Assembly (NCBI RefSeq): GCF_039655865.1
Contig: NZ_JBBYXL010000004.1
Span: forward strand, 124,001 to 188,000
Direction: 5' to 3'
DNA length: 64,000 nucleotides
From: Prosthecobacter sp. SYSU 5D2
GTDB taxonomy: Bacteria; Verrucomicrobiota; Verrucomicrobiia; Verrucomicrobiales; Verrucomicrobiaceae
Under the pieces are notes generated by a model. It searched no databases, was not told where the DNA came from, and worked only from the letters and a program-made list of their open reading frames with translations. Made by a program: the position numbers and the translations under genes. Below, piece after piece: positions 51,969 to 60,612 of the stretch; positions within the stretch are counted from its first letter, which is position 1; each line of letters begins with the position of its first letter.

Positions 51969-54221
51969 TTGCCAAACCCTGTGGCTTTGGATTCTCCTAG
52001 TGGCAAGCTCAGCACACCCCAAAAACTCTGGATGGCGGAACGATATAAAATTTACGACAAACTCGCCGCAGGTGGCGTGGGTGCAGTTTTCCGTGCCTAC
52101 GACAACGAGTTGAAACGATGGGTGGCCATCAAGCGCCTCATGTCCGCCAAGGATGCCACAGGCGACCAGGGTCTGGCAGCCGAGCTGCGCCGGGAGGCAG
52201 ACGCCCTGGCCTCCCTGCGCAATCCCAACATTGTCACCATCTTCGACGTCGCCAGCGATACCGAAGGCCTGTTCATGGTCATGGAGCTGCTGGAGGGGGA
52301 GGATCTGGCGGATGTCGTCTCCCGCGGCCCTTTGCATTACGACGATTTCAAGGAACTTGCCTCGCAGAGCCTCGAAGGCCTTTTGGCGGCCCATCAGCGC
52401 CACATCCTGCACCGCGACATCAAGCCGGAGAATATCAAAGTGGAGCGTCTGCCCGGTGGGCGCATGCAGTCCAAGATCATAGATTTCGGCCTGGCCCGCG
52501 CAGGGATGAGAGCCCGCAAACAGACGGAGGACCAGGCAGGCACCGTCATGGGTTCCATTTTCTACATGGCCCCGGAGCAGCTCACCCGCGCTCCTGTGGA
52601 TGTCCGCACGGACCTTTACTCTCTGGGCTGTGTCTTTTACGAAGCGCTCTCCGGTCGCAAGGCCTTTGATGGCGAGACCCTCAATGAGGTCATTGATAAA
52701 CACATCAACCACGACATCATCCCGCTCAACCTGGTGGCCCCGCATGTGCCCCCCTGGCTCGGTGCCTGGGTGCTGCGGCTCATGGCATTGAATCCTGAGG
52801 ACCGCCCCACGGATGCCCAACAGGCCATTGAAGAATTCCGTGCCTGGGAAAAAATGTCCGCCGCGCCACCCATGATGCCATGGATGCCCCCCGGCTATGC
52901 CCAGCAGGGAGGAGCCTATACTCAGCCCATGTATCCGGGGAATGCCACCACCGGCACCATCCCGGTTCAGACGGGTTATTATCAGCAGCCCCAGGAGGAG
53001 GAGGTCTATGCCCAGCCCGTCCTGGAGGTCTATCCGGATCCTGAGCCCATTTTGGAAATGGCGGCTTATACCACGCCTCTGGCCAGGCCCAGTCCTGCCA
53101 CCGGCAGCCGCCCCGTCAGCCGTCGCACCGGCGGCGTCAGCAGGACACCTTCATCCCGTCTGCATGCACCGGTAGAATTGGAAACCAGCCCCGCAGCCAA
53201 GAACAAACTCATTGCCATCATCGGTGCCTCCGTCGTGCTGATACTGGTAGCCGCCTGGTTCATTTTTGGCCGCCAGGGAGACCCCGCCAGCGGTGGTGCC
53301 GCCACCTCAGGCCTCCTCGGATCCAGCGGCCCCCAGCCTGTCACCCATGAGCTGCCGAAAGACCGCATCTTCCCCCCGGCTGATGGCGATATCTGCGTCC
53401 ATCTGGTCGCCGGTGTCGGCGGCACGGATGACGAGGGCAAAATCACCGGCCCCGCCGGCAGCGTCATCGAGTGGCATGACCTTTCCCCACTCGGCAACGA
53501 CAACCTGATGCGTGCCTATGACAAGAGCGCTGATTTTGCCCCCAAGCGTGCCTTCTGGCCCACTCCAAAAGATGGCCTCATCGGTGCCAAAGCCAACCGC
53601 AGCGTGCTGGATTTCCGCCCTCGCGACGGTAACCCTGTTGCGATGGCCCTGGTGGATGCTGCCGATGAAAAGGGCAAATTCCCTTTTGGTGACATCCCTG
53701 CCAAGGGTGAGGCAGGCATGACACTCGCCGTGGTTTTTCAGGCAGATGAATCCCGCCTCCCCATGCGGCTCCTCACGCTGACCTCTGAAGATGGAGCCAC
53801 TGTTTTTCTGCGTCTGGACAAAACCAAAAAACTCATCGCTGAATTCAAAAACGGCACCTCCCAAATCTCCATCACCAGCCGCTCGGTGGACCCCACCCTG
53901 CCCTGCACCGCAGTCATTACATGGCAGGCCAGCACCGGCACCGTTGAACTCCGCGCCCGCGACGCCCCAGGAAGAACCTTTGCCTCCAAGGCCAAAGCGA
54001 GGCCCCCCACCAGCCCCCTGACCCGGCTGCAACTGGGCAAAGTCGTCACTGACGACAAGGAGAACGCACCCACCGCAGAGCAGTTTTCCGGTTTCATTGC
54101 GGAAGTTGTCCTTTATTCCTCCCTGATCAAGGTGGACCAGATCCAGCTGCTCGAAACCAAGGTGCTGCGAGATCATTACATCCAGGGCCCGCCCACAGCC
54201 ACGAAGTCATCCAAGAAGTGA
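51969..54221 (+). CDS. Ser/Thr protein kinase with membrane helix and LamG-like outside domain
   Basis: This 750-residue transmembrane kinase is of the PknB kind. The kinase domain (about 26-295) has GGVGAVFRAYD, VAIKRL with K55, HRDIKPEN with D150, DFGLA with D172, and a normal APE motif, so it should be active. A proline/tyrosine-rich linker (about 300-410) leads to one membrane helix (about 413-433). The outer part (about 460-745) looks like a LamG/concanavalin sandwich. The start is a TTG at 51969; the first ATG (52032) would begin right at the kinase core. It may sense a glycan or wall component, which is inference. Confidence 0.88.
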   Translation: MPNPVALDSPSGKLSTPQKLWMAERYKIYDKLAAGGVGAVFRAYDNELKRWVAIKRLMSAKDATGDQGLAAELRREADALASLRNPNIVTIFDVASDTEGLFMVMELLEGEDLADVVSRGPLHYDDFKELASQSLEGLLAAHQRHILHRDIKPENIKVERLPGGRMQSKIIDFGLARAGMRARKQTEDQAGTVMGSIFYMAPEQLTRAPVDVRTDLYSLGCVFYEALSGRKAFDGETLNEVIDKHINHDIIPLNLVAPHVPPWLGAWVLRLMALNPEDRPTDAQQAIEEFRAWEKMSAAPPMMPWMPPGYAQQGGAYTQPMYPGNATTGTIPVQTGYYQQPQEEEVYAQPVLEVYPDPEPILEMAAYTTPLARPSPATGSRPVSRRTGGVSRTPSSRLHAPVELETSPAAKNKLIAIIGASVVLILVAAWFIFGRQGDPASGGAATSGLLGSSGPQPVTHELPKDRIFPPADGDICVHLVAGVGGTDDEGKITGPAGSVIEWHDLSPLGNDNLMRAYDKSADFAPKRAFWPTPKDGLIGAKANRSVLDFRPRDGNPVAMALVDAADEKGKFPFGDIPAKGEAGMTLAVVFQADESRLPMRLLTLTSEDGATVFLRLDKTKKLIAEFKNGTSQISITSRSVDPTLPCTAVITWQASTGTVELRARDAPGRTFASKAKARPPTSPLTRLQLGKVVTDDKENAPTAEQFSGFIAEVVLYSSLIKVDQIQLLETKVLRDHYIQGPPTATKSSKK

Positions 54222-54309
54222 CTGCCTCCTTCAAAGCGTTTGCGGTTTTATGAAATCACGGCTTTGTTATTCTTGAATTTTCTTACCTCACTGCGCCGTC
54301 TCACCGCCC

Positions 54310-55134
54310 ATGAACCGATCCCCATTTTACAGTTTGTTTGCCGCCACTGCCCTGACCGCCCTGGCCTCAGCCAGCAACGTCTCCGCGCAGGCTGCCAGTT
54401 CCGGCGCACAGGAGTTTGACCCGCGCGCCTTCCCAGGCCAAGTCGTGGAAGACGTTGTCGTCCCGGTCCCCAGTGAGGTTTTTTCCGTGCTGGACAAGCT
54501 GGGCGAGCCGAACTGGCGCCAGGAAATCCGGACGATTGACTTTCAAAAAACCGCTGATCGCACCAAGCTTTCCCTGATGTTTGGCCTCGTCGTCGCCGAA
54601 GGCTTCGTCGCCGTCCAGGCTGAGGACAAGGAAGCGGTCAAGGACATCGGCCGCGAAGTCATTGACCTCGCCACGGCTCTCGGCCTCATCAAGTCCGTCC
54701 GGCCTCATGCCCAGGCCATCCTGGATGCCGCAGACAAATCCGACTGGTCCAGCATCCGCAGGGAGTTTGACCAGACGCAAAAGACCGTCCGTGACTCCAT
54801 GATCCAGATGAAGGACAACGATCTTTCCCAGTGCGTCAGCATGGGCGGCTGGCTGCGCGGCACCGCATCTGTGACTTCCGTCATTGCCAAAAGCTTCTCC
54901 GCCGACCGCGCGGAGTTGCTCAACCAGCCCATGCTTGTTGAGCACTTCATCAATTCCATCAACAAAATGTCGAAGGACAAGAAGGACCACAACAATGTGG
55001 CCGACATTTCCAAGGGTCTCAAGACCATCCTCGCCAAGATGGAAGGTGCCGTGGACGGCTTCACCAAAGACGGCGTCCGTGAAATCGGCAAGACCTGCGA
55101 CAGCCTGCTGAAAGATATTCAGGCGGCACGGTAA
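54310..55134 (+). CDS. Secreted helical protein of unknown function
   Basis: This is a 274-residue exported protein with a signal peptide of about 1-26. The rest is mostly alpha-helical and charged, without cysteine pairs or a catalytic motif I recognise; LMFGLVVAEGFVAVQAED and WLRGTASVTSVIAKSFSA are its most conserved-looking stretches. It follows the kinase gene by 88 bases and precedes another small secreted protein gene by 45 bases, all on the same strand, so a shared transcript is possible. It could be a substrate or partner of the kinase's outside domain. No function can be given. Confidence 0.7.
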   Translation: MNRSPFYSLFAATALTALASASNVSAQAASSGAQEFDPRAFPGQVVEDVVVPVPSEVFSVLDKLGEPNWRQEIRTIDFQKTADRTKLSLMFGLVVAEGFVAVQAEDKEAVKDIGREVIDLATALGLIKSVRPHAQAILDAADKSDWSSIRREFDQTQKTVRDSMIQMKDNDLSQCVSMGGWLRGTASVTSVIAKSFSADRAELLNQPMLVEHFINSINKMSKDKKDHNNVADISKGLKTILAKMEGAVDGFTKDGVREIGKTCDSLLKDIQAAR

Positions 55135-55179
55135 GCCCGGCTTCACGCCTTCCCCCAACCCTCTTCCCTGGCCAAGCTC

Positions 55180-55635
55180 ATGCTTTTTTCACCCTCACGT
55201 CTTTTTCACCGCGCCACCGCCCTGCTCACTGCCGCAGTCCTGCTTGCCAGCGCCCCCCTGAGCCATGCCACCATTGACGATGCCCACAGCTTCGCCATGG
55301 AAGCGGCTGTTCCCTTTGTGGAACAAGGCTTCATCGTCCGTGAAGACTACTGGAACGGCGAGGTCAAAAGCGGTCAGAAACTCATGGTCCGCCACCAGAT
55401 GTTCAAAGGAAACGAGTATGCCTTCTGGCTGGGCTGCGCCCAGGAAGAAGTCACCTTTGAACTCCAGGTCCTGGATGAAAAAGGCAACGAAATCGAGCTC
55501 GATTTCAAAGCCAGCGGCATGTTCGCCACCGTCCGCGTGAACCCGCCCAAGACCGGCACCTACAGCGTCGTCTTTTCCTTAACTTCCAAGAAGGAAAAAG
55601 GTCTCTACTGGGCACTGGCCTACGGCTACCGTTGA
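55180..55635 (+). CDS. Small secreted beta-sandwich-like protein
   Basis: This 151-residue exported protein has a signal peptide of about 1-30. The mature part is beta-rich: KLMVRHQMFKGNEYAFWLG, then VTFELQVLDEKGNEIELDF, FATVRVNPPKTGTYSVVF and a C-terminal WALAYGYR. This resembles pre-peptidase C-terminal (PPC)-like or small Ig-like folds that help secreted proteins fold or bind. It has no catalytic motif. It lies downstream of the kinase and the helical secreted protein genes, likely in the same unit. The following gap (55636-55880) contains repeats. Confidence 0.7.
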   Translation: MLFSPSRLFHRATALLTAAVLLASAPLSHATIDDAHSFAMEAAVPFVEQGFIVREDYWNGEVKSGQKLMVRHQMFKGNEYAFWLGCAQEEVTFELQVLDEKGNEIELDFKASGMFATVRVNPPKTGTYSVVFSLTSKKEKGLYWALAYGYR

Positions 55636-55698
55636 TCTCACGATTCACGGCTTAACCGCCCACGCGAATGCTTTCCATTGATTTCCGCTGCCCGCTAC

Positions 55699-55793
55699 CG
55701 GAGCGCGGACGGCCCCGTCCGCAGCCAAGCAGATAAACGGAGTGCATATACATTTATCCGCAAGCCAGACTGCGGACGCCCTCGTTCGCAGCC
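55699..55793. repeat. GC-rich palindromic repeat, copies 2 and 3
   Basis: The unit cggagcgcggacggccccg, continuing tccgcagcc (55699-55726), is followed by a diverged copy, gactgcggacgccctcg then ttcgcagcc (55769-55793). The first is nearly identical to the element at 9940-9965. Each unit has a GCGGACG...CGTCCGC-type stem. The pair lies in the 245-base gap between the small secreted protein and phoH, where no gene is visible. The arrangement of two related units about 70 bases apart is typical of REP doublets. Confidence 0.75.
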
Positions 55794-55880
55794 AGGCGCA
55801 CATCAAGATGCATCTGGCCTGAACCCTCGATGGCAAAATGACTTTCTGTCCCACCTTTCTTTCTACCTGCCTCTTTTTCC

Positions 55881-56855
55881 ATGTCAGTCGAAACCCTCAC
55901 CTATGAGTCGCCCCAGTTTCTTCAAAAACTGATCGGCCACGACCTTGCCGGCTTACGCATCATTGCCGATGCTCTCCATGTTCAAATCACCAGCCGCGAT
56001 GGCTGGGTACGCCTTGAAGGGGAAGAGCCCGCCATCGCAGCCACCAAGGAAGTCTTCGCCCAGCTTGAGCGAGTGCGGCGCCAGGGTGGTGAGGTCACGC
56101 CCACCCTTCTCCGCCTCATCACTGAAAGCGTGCTGACTGAACATGGCGATGCCGACCCTGCAGATGCCATTATGAACCTGCGCCTGCAGGGCTCCTCCAA
56201 AAAGCCTCCGGTCCTCGTCAAGACCCGGGGCCAGATCGCTTATGTACAGGCCATGAGAGAGCATGAAGTCGTCTTTGGCATCGGCCCCGCAGGCACGGGC
56301 AAGACCTATCTTGCCATGGCTCAAGGCCTCCATTTCCTCAGAGAAAAAGCCGTCCAGCGCCTCGTCCTCACCCGCCCTGCTGTGGAGGCTGGGGAGGCCC
56401 TTGGCTTCCTCCCGGGCGACCTCAAGGAGAAAATCTTCCCTTACCTCCGCCCCCTCTACGATGCTCTCTATGACATGATGGACCCGGACGAGGCAGAACG
56501 CATGATCGAGCGCGGGGCCATCGAAATCGCCCCCCTCGCTTACATGCGCGGCCGCACCCTGAAAAATGCCTTCATCATTCTCGATGAAGCCCAGAACACC
56601 ACTACCGAACAGATGCTCATGTTTCTCACCCGCTTGGGAGAAGGTGCCCGCTGCGTCATCACTGGTGACCCGTCCCAGGTGGACCTTCGCCGTCATGTCC
56701 GCTCCGGTCTTCGTGAGGCTGTTGAGGTCCTCCAGGGCGTCGAAGGCGTCAAGTTCGTCAGCTTCCTCTCCAAGGACATTGTGCGTCTGCCAGTCGTCCA
56801 AAGGATCATTGAGGCTTACGACAGACATCGGGAGGCCAAAAATGCTCAAAATTAA
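55881..56855 (+). CDS. phoH: PhoH-family ATPase
   Basis: This is a 324-residue cytoplasmic ATPase of the PhoH/YbeZ type. A short KH-like N-terminal region (about 10-65) is followed by the P-loop GPAGTGKT (residues 135-142), the LTRPAVEAGEALGFLPGDL stretch, the Walker B FIILDEAQN and the sensor VITGDPSQVDL. It is thought to act with the RNase YbeY in ribosome and RNA metabolism. The gene order phoH, HD-hydrolase, ybeY in this window matches the conserved cluster of many bacteria. A 94-base gap with a LexA-type palindrome separates it from the HD gene. Confidence 0.95.
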   Translation: MSVETLTYESPQFLQKLIGHDLAGLRIIADALHVQITSRDGWVRLEGEEPAIAATKEVFAQLERVRRQGGEVTPTLLRLITESVLTEHGDADPADAIMNLRLQGSSKKPPVLVKTRGQIAYVQAMREHEVVFGIGPAGTGKTYLAMAQGLHFLREKAVQRLVLTRPAVEAGEALGFLPGDLKEKIFPYLRPLYDALYDMMDPDEAERMIERGAIEIAPLAYMRGRTLKNAFIILDEAQNTTTEQMLMFLTRLGEGARCVITGDPSQVDLRRHVRSGLREAVEVLQGVEGVKFVSFLSKDIVRLPVVQRIIEAYDRHREAKNAQN

Positions 56856-56857
56856 AC

Positions 56858-56871
56858 TGTTCTTAAGAACA
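56858..56871. promoter_or_regulatory. LexA-type palindrome (SOS box) upstream of the HD-hydrolase gene
   Basis: TGTTCTTAAGAACA is a perfect 14-bp palindrome starting three bases after the phoH stop and ending 78 bases before the next ATG. It is an exact match to TGTTC-N4-GAACA, which I recall as the LexA consensus defined for Verrucomicrobia with the Verrucomicrobium spinosum recA promoter. I saw no second exact match when reading the window for it. A role as terminator is unlikely, because only a five-base stem with a four-base loop and no T-run could form. Confidence 0.65.
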
Positions 56872-56949
56872 CATTTTCTTGCAAAAGCTTGCTTGTCGCA
56901 GTCGTAGTATGTGTTAGGCTCCTTCTAATATTTCTCGAAAAATCTACTC

Positions 56950-58641
56950 ATGTTCGATTCCATTCGCCGGGCAAAACTGCAAAGAGCTGGGCTCTCTTGT
57001 GGTAAAAAGCGCCTGAAGCATCAAGAAGGCGATTTGATGGATGAACTGCGGACCCACCCCGCAGCTACCGTGGCGGTTTATGGGACCTTTTTCATAGCAC
57101 TTGGTCTTCTCATGAAGCTGGGTGCCTCAGTCATCCCTGGTACCGTCACTCCCCAGCCCATTGCCTATCTTTGCATGGCGGCCATCGCCTCAGCCATGGT
57201 CGTCCACCTGCGCGTCGCCTTGCGGGAGGAGGTGGAGGACAATGCCGAGCTCTCGCTCGTTCTTGGCACCCTGCTGCTGCAAATGGGGGCCAATGTCGCC
57301 ATGCTGGATTACGGCAATCAGCAGAGCTGGTCCGGGGCTCTTCTCGTTGTGGCCATGCCACACGCCTTTGCTCCGTTGGTGCTGTCTGTCATTCTCGGGC
57401 GTAAAATGGGCCTGTTCGCCGCCATTTATTCCACTCTCCTGGGTTCCATGGTCTGCGTGGCGGTGAATCCCATCACCTTCCTTGCCAGTTCCTCCCTTAT
57501 TGGGTTCCTGGTCGTGCTGTTCACCAAACGCGTGCGTCGGCGCAACCGCCTCTTCATGGCGGGTCTGTACATCGGTGGCGTCGCCGCTGTTTTTTCCCTT
57601 CTTCTCTATGAGGCCTCCGGCACCGGCTCCGCCAGCGTTTCCCTGGGCCGCATTCTCGCCGTCCCTTTCATCATGGGCATCGTCACCGGCCTCCTTGTCG
57701 GCGGGTTGCTGCCTGTGATTGAGTCGCTTTTCGGCGTCACCACTGAAGTCTCGTGGCTGGAACTTTCCGACCTGAATCACCCCTTGATGAAGCGCCTCAG
57801 CATTGAGGCTCCCGGCACCTACCATCATAGCCTCGTCGTCGCCAACCTCTCCGAGGCTGCCGCCGAATCCATCGGTGCCAATGCCGCCATGACCCGCGTC
57901 TGCGCGTATTTCCACGATATCGGCAAACTGACCAAGCCCGAGTATTTCATCGAGAACATGGATCCTGCGGACAATCCGCACGATGACCTCACCGCGCGCA
58001 TGAGTGCTCTCATCCTCATCGCCCATGTCAAAGACGGCGTGGACCTGGCCATCAAGCACAAGCTCAATGTCAGCATCATTGACGTCATCGAGCAGCACCA
58101 CGGCACCTCCCTCGCCTGGTATTTCTACAAGCGTGCCCTCGACCAGAAGGCCGAAATGATCCGCCTCGTCGAGCAGGGAAAATCCAAGGAGGACGACATT
58201 CCCCAGGTCAGCGAGGGTGTCTTCCGTTACCCTGGCCCCACGCCCCAGTTTAAGGAGGCAGCTATCATCTCCCTCGCGGATGCCGTCGAAAGCGCCTCGC
58301 GTGCCATGGAAAAACCCAATGCCTCCCGCATTGAAGCCCTGGTGGATGAACTCGTCTTTGATCGCATGAAAGATGGCCAGCTGGATGAGTGCGACCTCAC
58401 CATTGCCGACCTCGCCAAGGTCAAAGCCAGCTTCGTCAAGACCCTGCTTAGCATGATGCACAGCCGCATCAAATACCAGAAGGCCTCTGAAACGGCCTCC
58501 ACATCCGTCATCGCCAAGGACTCCACCCCCGCCGCCACTCCTGTTCATGACGGCATGACCCTGGCCATGGACAATCCTTATGCCACCGGCGCAGGCAGTG
58601 AGAAAAAGCGGCCCGCCCGCAAGCCCCCCTCTGCCGCTTAA
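56950..58641 (+). CDS. PgpH/7TMR-HD-like membrane HD phosphohydrolase
   Basis: This 563-residue membrane protein has six to seven hydrophobic helices (about residues 40-260) followed by a cytoplasmic HD domain. The HD motif is YFHDIGK with H322 and D323; TYHHSLVVANLSEAA precedes it and IEQHHGTSLAWYFY follows. C-terminal acidic helices complete the fold. PgpH-type relatives hydrolyse cyclic di-AMP. This form lacks the large extracellular 7TMR-HDED domain of Listeria PgpH, so its ligand and activity may differ. The first ATG (56950) is used; a second ATG (57037) also precedes the first helix. The stop is four bases before ybeY. Confidence 0.88.
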   Translation: MFDSIRRAKLQRAGLSCGKKRLKHQEGDLMDELRTHPAATVAVYGTFFIALGLLMKLGASVIPGTVTPQPIAYLCMAAIASAMVVHLRVALREEVEDNAELSLVLGTLLLQMGANVAMLDYGNQQSWSGALLVVAMPHAFAPLVLSVILGRKMGLFAAIYSTLLGSMVCVAVNPITFLASSSLIGFLVVLFTKRVRRRNRLFMAGLYIGGVAAVFSLLLYEASGTGSASVSLGRILAVPFIMGIVTGLLVGGLLPVIESLFGVTTEVSWLELSDLNHPLMKRLSIEAPGTYHHSLVVANLSEAAAESIGANAAMTRVCAYFHDIGKLTKPEYFIENMDPADNPHDDLTARMSALILIAHVKDGVDLAIKHKLNVSIIDVIEQHHGTSLAWYFYKRALDQKAEMIRLVEQGKSKEDDIPQVSEGVFRYPGPTPQFKEAAIISLADAVESASRAMEKPNASRIEALVDELVFDRMKDGQLDECDLTIADLAKVKASFVKTLLSMMHSRIKYQKASETASTSVIAKDSTPAATPVHDGMTLAMDNPYATGAGSEKKRPARKPPSAA

Positions 58642-58645
58642 AGTA

Positions 58646-59077
58646 ATGGCCAAGCTGTTCCTTTATAACCGTCAGAAGACCCGCCGTCCCGACCTTCCCC
58701 TCCTGCGCCGCCTCGTCAAAGCTGCCCTGCCCCACTGTCTGGCCGCTGCCAAATCCCCTGACGCTCCGCTGCACGAACTGGAGGAGATCGAGTTTACCGT
58801 GGTTTCTGATGATGAAATCGAGGCCGTCCATGCCGAGTTTCTCGATGACCCGACCCCTACCGACGTCATCACCTTCCACCACGGGGAGATCCTTGTCAGT
58901 GCCGATACAGCCCTCCGCCAAGGGGCCGACCACGGCATGCCCTTTGATCACGAGCTCGCCCTGTATATGATTCACGGCCTCATGCACCTTGCCGGCTGGG
59001 ATGACCACGAAGAAACGGAAGCCGCAGAAATGACCCGCCTCCAGGAAGCCATCCTGCAAAAAGTGCTGGCTATCTAA
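58646..59077 (+). CDS. ybeY: Endoribonuclease YbeY
   Basis: This 143-residue metal-dependent RNase takes part in 16S rRNA 3'-end maturation and ribosome quality control. The metal site is HGLMHLAGWDDH (H110, H114, H121), slightly longer than the usual 'HGxLHLxGyDH' by one residue. TPTDVITFHHGEILVS precedes it and is typical of the family. The ATG at 58646, four bases after the HD-hydrolase stop, gives the common MAKLFLYNRQ start. The open frame extends into the preceding gene without family sequence. It is the last gene of the phoH-HD-ybeY cluster. Confidence 0.94.
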   Translation: MAKLFLYNRQKTRRPDLPLLRRLVKAALPHCLAAAKSPDAPLHELEEIEFTVVSDDEIEAVHAEFLDDPTPTDVITFHHGEILVSADTALRQGADHGMPFDHELALYMIHGLMHLAGWDDHEETEAAEMTRLQEAILQKVLAI

Positions 59078-59133
59078 AGACGCTCCAAGGAGAGGGACTT
59101 GCCCAGTCCCTGCGTGCTTCCCCAGGTTTGCCC

Positions 59134-60456
59134 TTATTGCATCCGGTAATAACCGTCCGGATTGTACATCCAATAGGCATCCATCGGATTTAACCGGGGC
59201 AGAAGGCCCATTGGACGTCCGCGCTCATCTTTGCTCTCTACCACCCCGCTCTCCACCTCTCCTGCGGAGAGCATCCGTGAGGTGGATTCTGCCTTCGGCT
59301 CCAGATCCGGGTGTCTTAGCAGTGCCGTTTCTTCGATCTCCTCCACGATAGTGTCCACCCACCCCAGCTTCTGGGCATCATCGGCAAATTCATTCCAGTC
59401 CCCCGTGGAGGACTTCTTGTACATCGCCGCGATGAATTCATCCCGGCTCAACCCCATCTTCTGCGCCACCGGATCCGCCAGGCGTCTCCACCATTCCTCC
59501 AGTTCATTCACACTTTCCCGGTGCTGCGTCAAATTGCCCATCACACCGGCGGAGAGCTGATGGTGCATGATCACCGCATTCGGATACGCGAAGGACTTCT
59601 TGGAGACCGTCGTGATGCAGGCCGCCATGCTCGCCGCAAAGGACTTCACCACCGTATAAACCGGTGCCCGTGATCCATGCATCGCCTTGATGATCTTGTA
59701 CCCCGCCATCACACTGCCGCCCGGGCAGTCATCAATCACAATGAAGATCGGTGCCTCCGCATCGCGATTGTTAAAATACGCGATCCGGTTCGCCATGCTG
59801 TCCGCTGTTTTGGAAGTGATCACCCCATTGAGCGCAATCGTCCGGTCAGAAAGGATCAGCTTCTTGCCCTGCAGCGGATTCTCCAAATAAGACGGGGCCT
59901 TCCCGCTCGCATACGTGCGCGCCTCGGATTCCTTCTCCTGCAGTTCCATCTGCAGCGCCAGCGCACTCGTCTTCCGGCGGATGGCATTCTCCTCCTTCCT
60001 CATCAGGAAGCCCTCCGTATCCACCTCGTTTTTGGCGATGGCATATTGCATCATCAGCACTTCATTCTTCCGTCGCAGTTCGGCCATTGTCTCATAGCTC
60101 GCCGCCTGCTCGGCAGCCGCCGCCACGTCGGTCTTCATGCGCATCTCTTCAATCTGCATCTTGCTCTCCGCCAGCGCCCGTTTGCGTGCAGCCAACTGCT
60201 CATCCAGCTTCGCCTGTTCCAGCGCCATCCGCGCCTCGATCTGCTCCCTCTCCACCACCAGCTTCGCCGTCTCCTCTTTCATGCTTACCAGCGGATCACA
60301 GCGTGGACTGGCTGGCGCTTTACCAGTCACCGAGATTTCGATTTTCTGTCCTTCCGACAGAACTTTGGTCTTTTCAGAAGCTGGCTTTTGAGGTGTTTCC
60401 CCGGCCACCAGACCGGACAGCAAAACCGATGAAGAGAGAAGGATGATCCGGTACAT
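59134..60456 (-). CDS. Secreted ClpP-like serine protease with coiled coil
   Basis: This 440-residue protein has a signal peptide (about 1-19), so it is exported, unlike true ClpP. Residues 60-180 form a long charged coiled coil. The C-terminal part (about 195-385) is a ClpP/crotonase-like serine protease. IVIDDCPGGSVMAGYKI is followed by the nucleophile in VKSFAASMAA (S276), and IMHHQLS carries the likely histidine (H299). An ELEEWWRRLADPVAQ region follows. No ATPase partner is nearby. It may process or clear proteins in the envelope, like SppA-type peptidases. The ATG at 60456 is used; an in-frame TTG lies five codons before. Confidence 0.82.
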   Translation of the reverse strand: MYRIILLSSSVLLSGLVAGETPQKPASEKTKVLSEGQKIEISVTGKAPASPRCDPLVSMKEETAKLVVEREQIEARMALEQAKLDEQLAARKRALAESKMQIEEMRMKTDVAAAAEQAASYETMAELRRKNEVLMMQYAIAKNEVDTEGFLMRKEENAIRRKTSALALQMELQEKESEARTYASGKAPSYLENPLQGKKLILSDRTIALNGVITSKTADSMANRIAYFNNRDAEAPIFIVIDDCPGGSVMAGYKIIKAMHGSRAPVYTVVKSFAASMAACITTVSKKSFAYPNAVIMHHQLSAGVMGNLTQHRESVNELEEWWRRLADPVAQKMGLSRDEFIAAMYKKSSTGDWNEFADDAQKLGWVDTIVEEIEETALLRHPDLEPKAESTSRMLSAGEVESGVVESKDERGRPMGLLPRLNPMDAYWMYNPDGYYRMQ

Positions 60457-60612
60457 AATTTTATAATGCAACGGCCTCCATCAAAGGCAGGAACCATGCC
60501 AAGTCACCCACCACCATTTTCAGTCTAACAAAAAGCATTCAAGCAAATTGCAATACTGCCCCATCCAAAAAACAAAATTTTTCTACCCTGAATCTTTTTA
60601 CCCTGTCCTGCC

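Noticed and set aside
56858-56871. Terminator for phoH
   Set aside because: Only a five-base stem with a four-base loop could form and no T-run follows. The perfect symmetry fits a DNA-binding site better.
57190-58653. Minus-strand open frame of 487 codons
   Set aside because: It lies opposite the HD phosphohydrolase gene and is glycine/aspartate/valine-rich without motifs.
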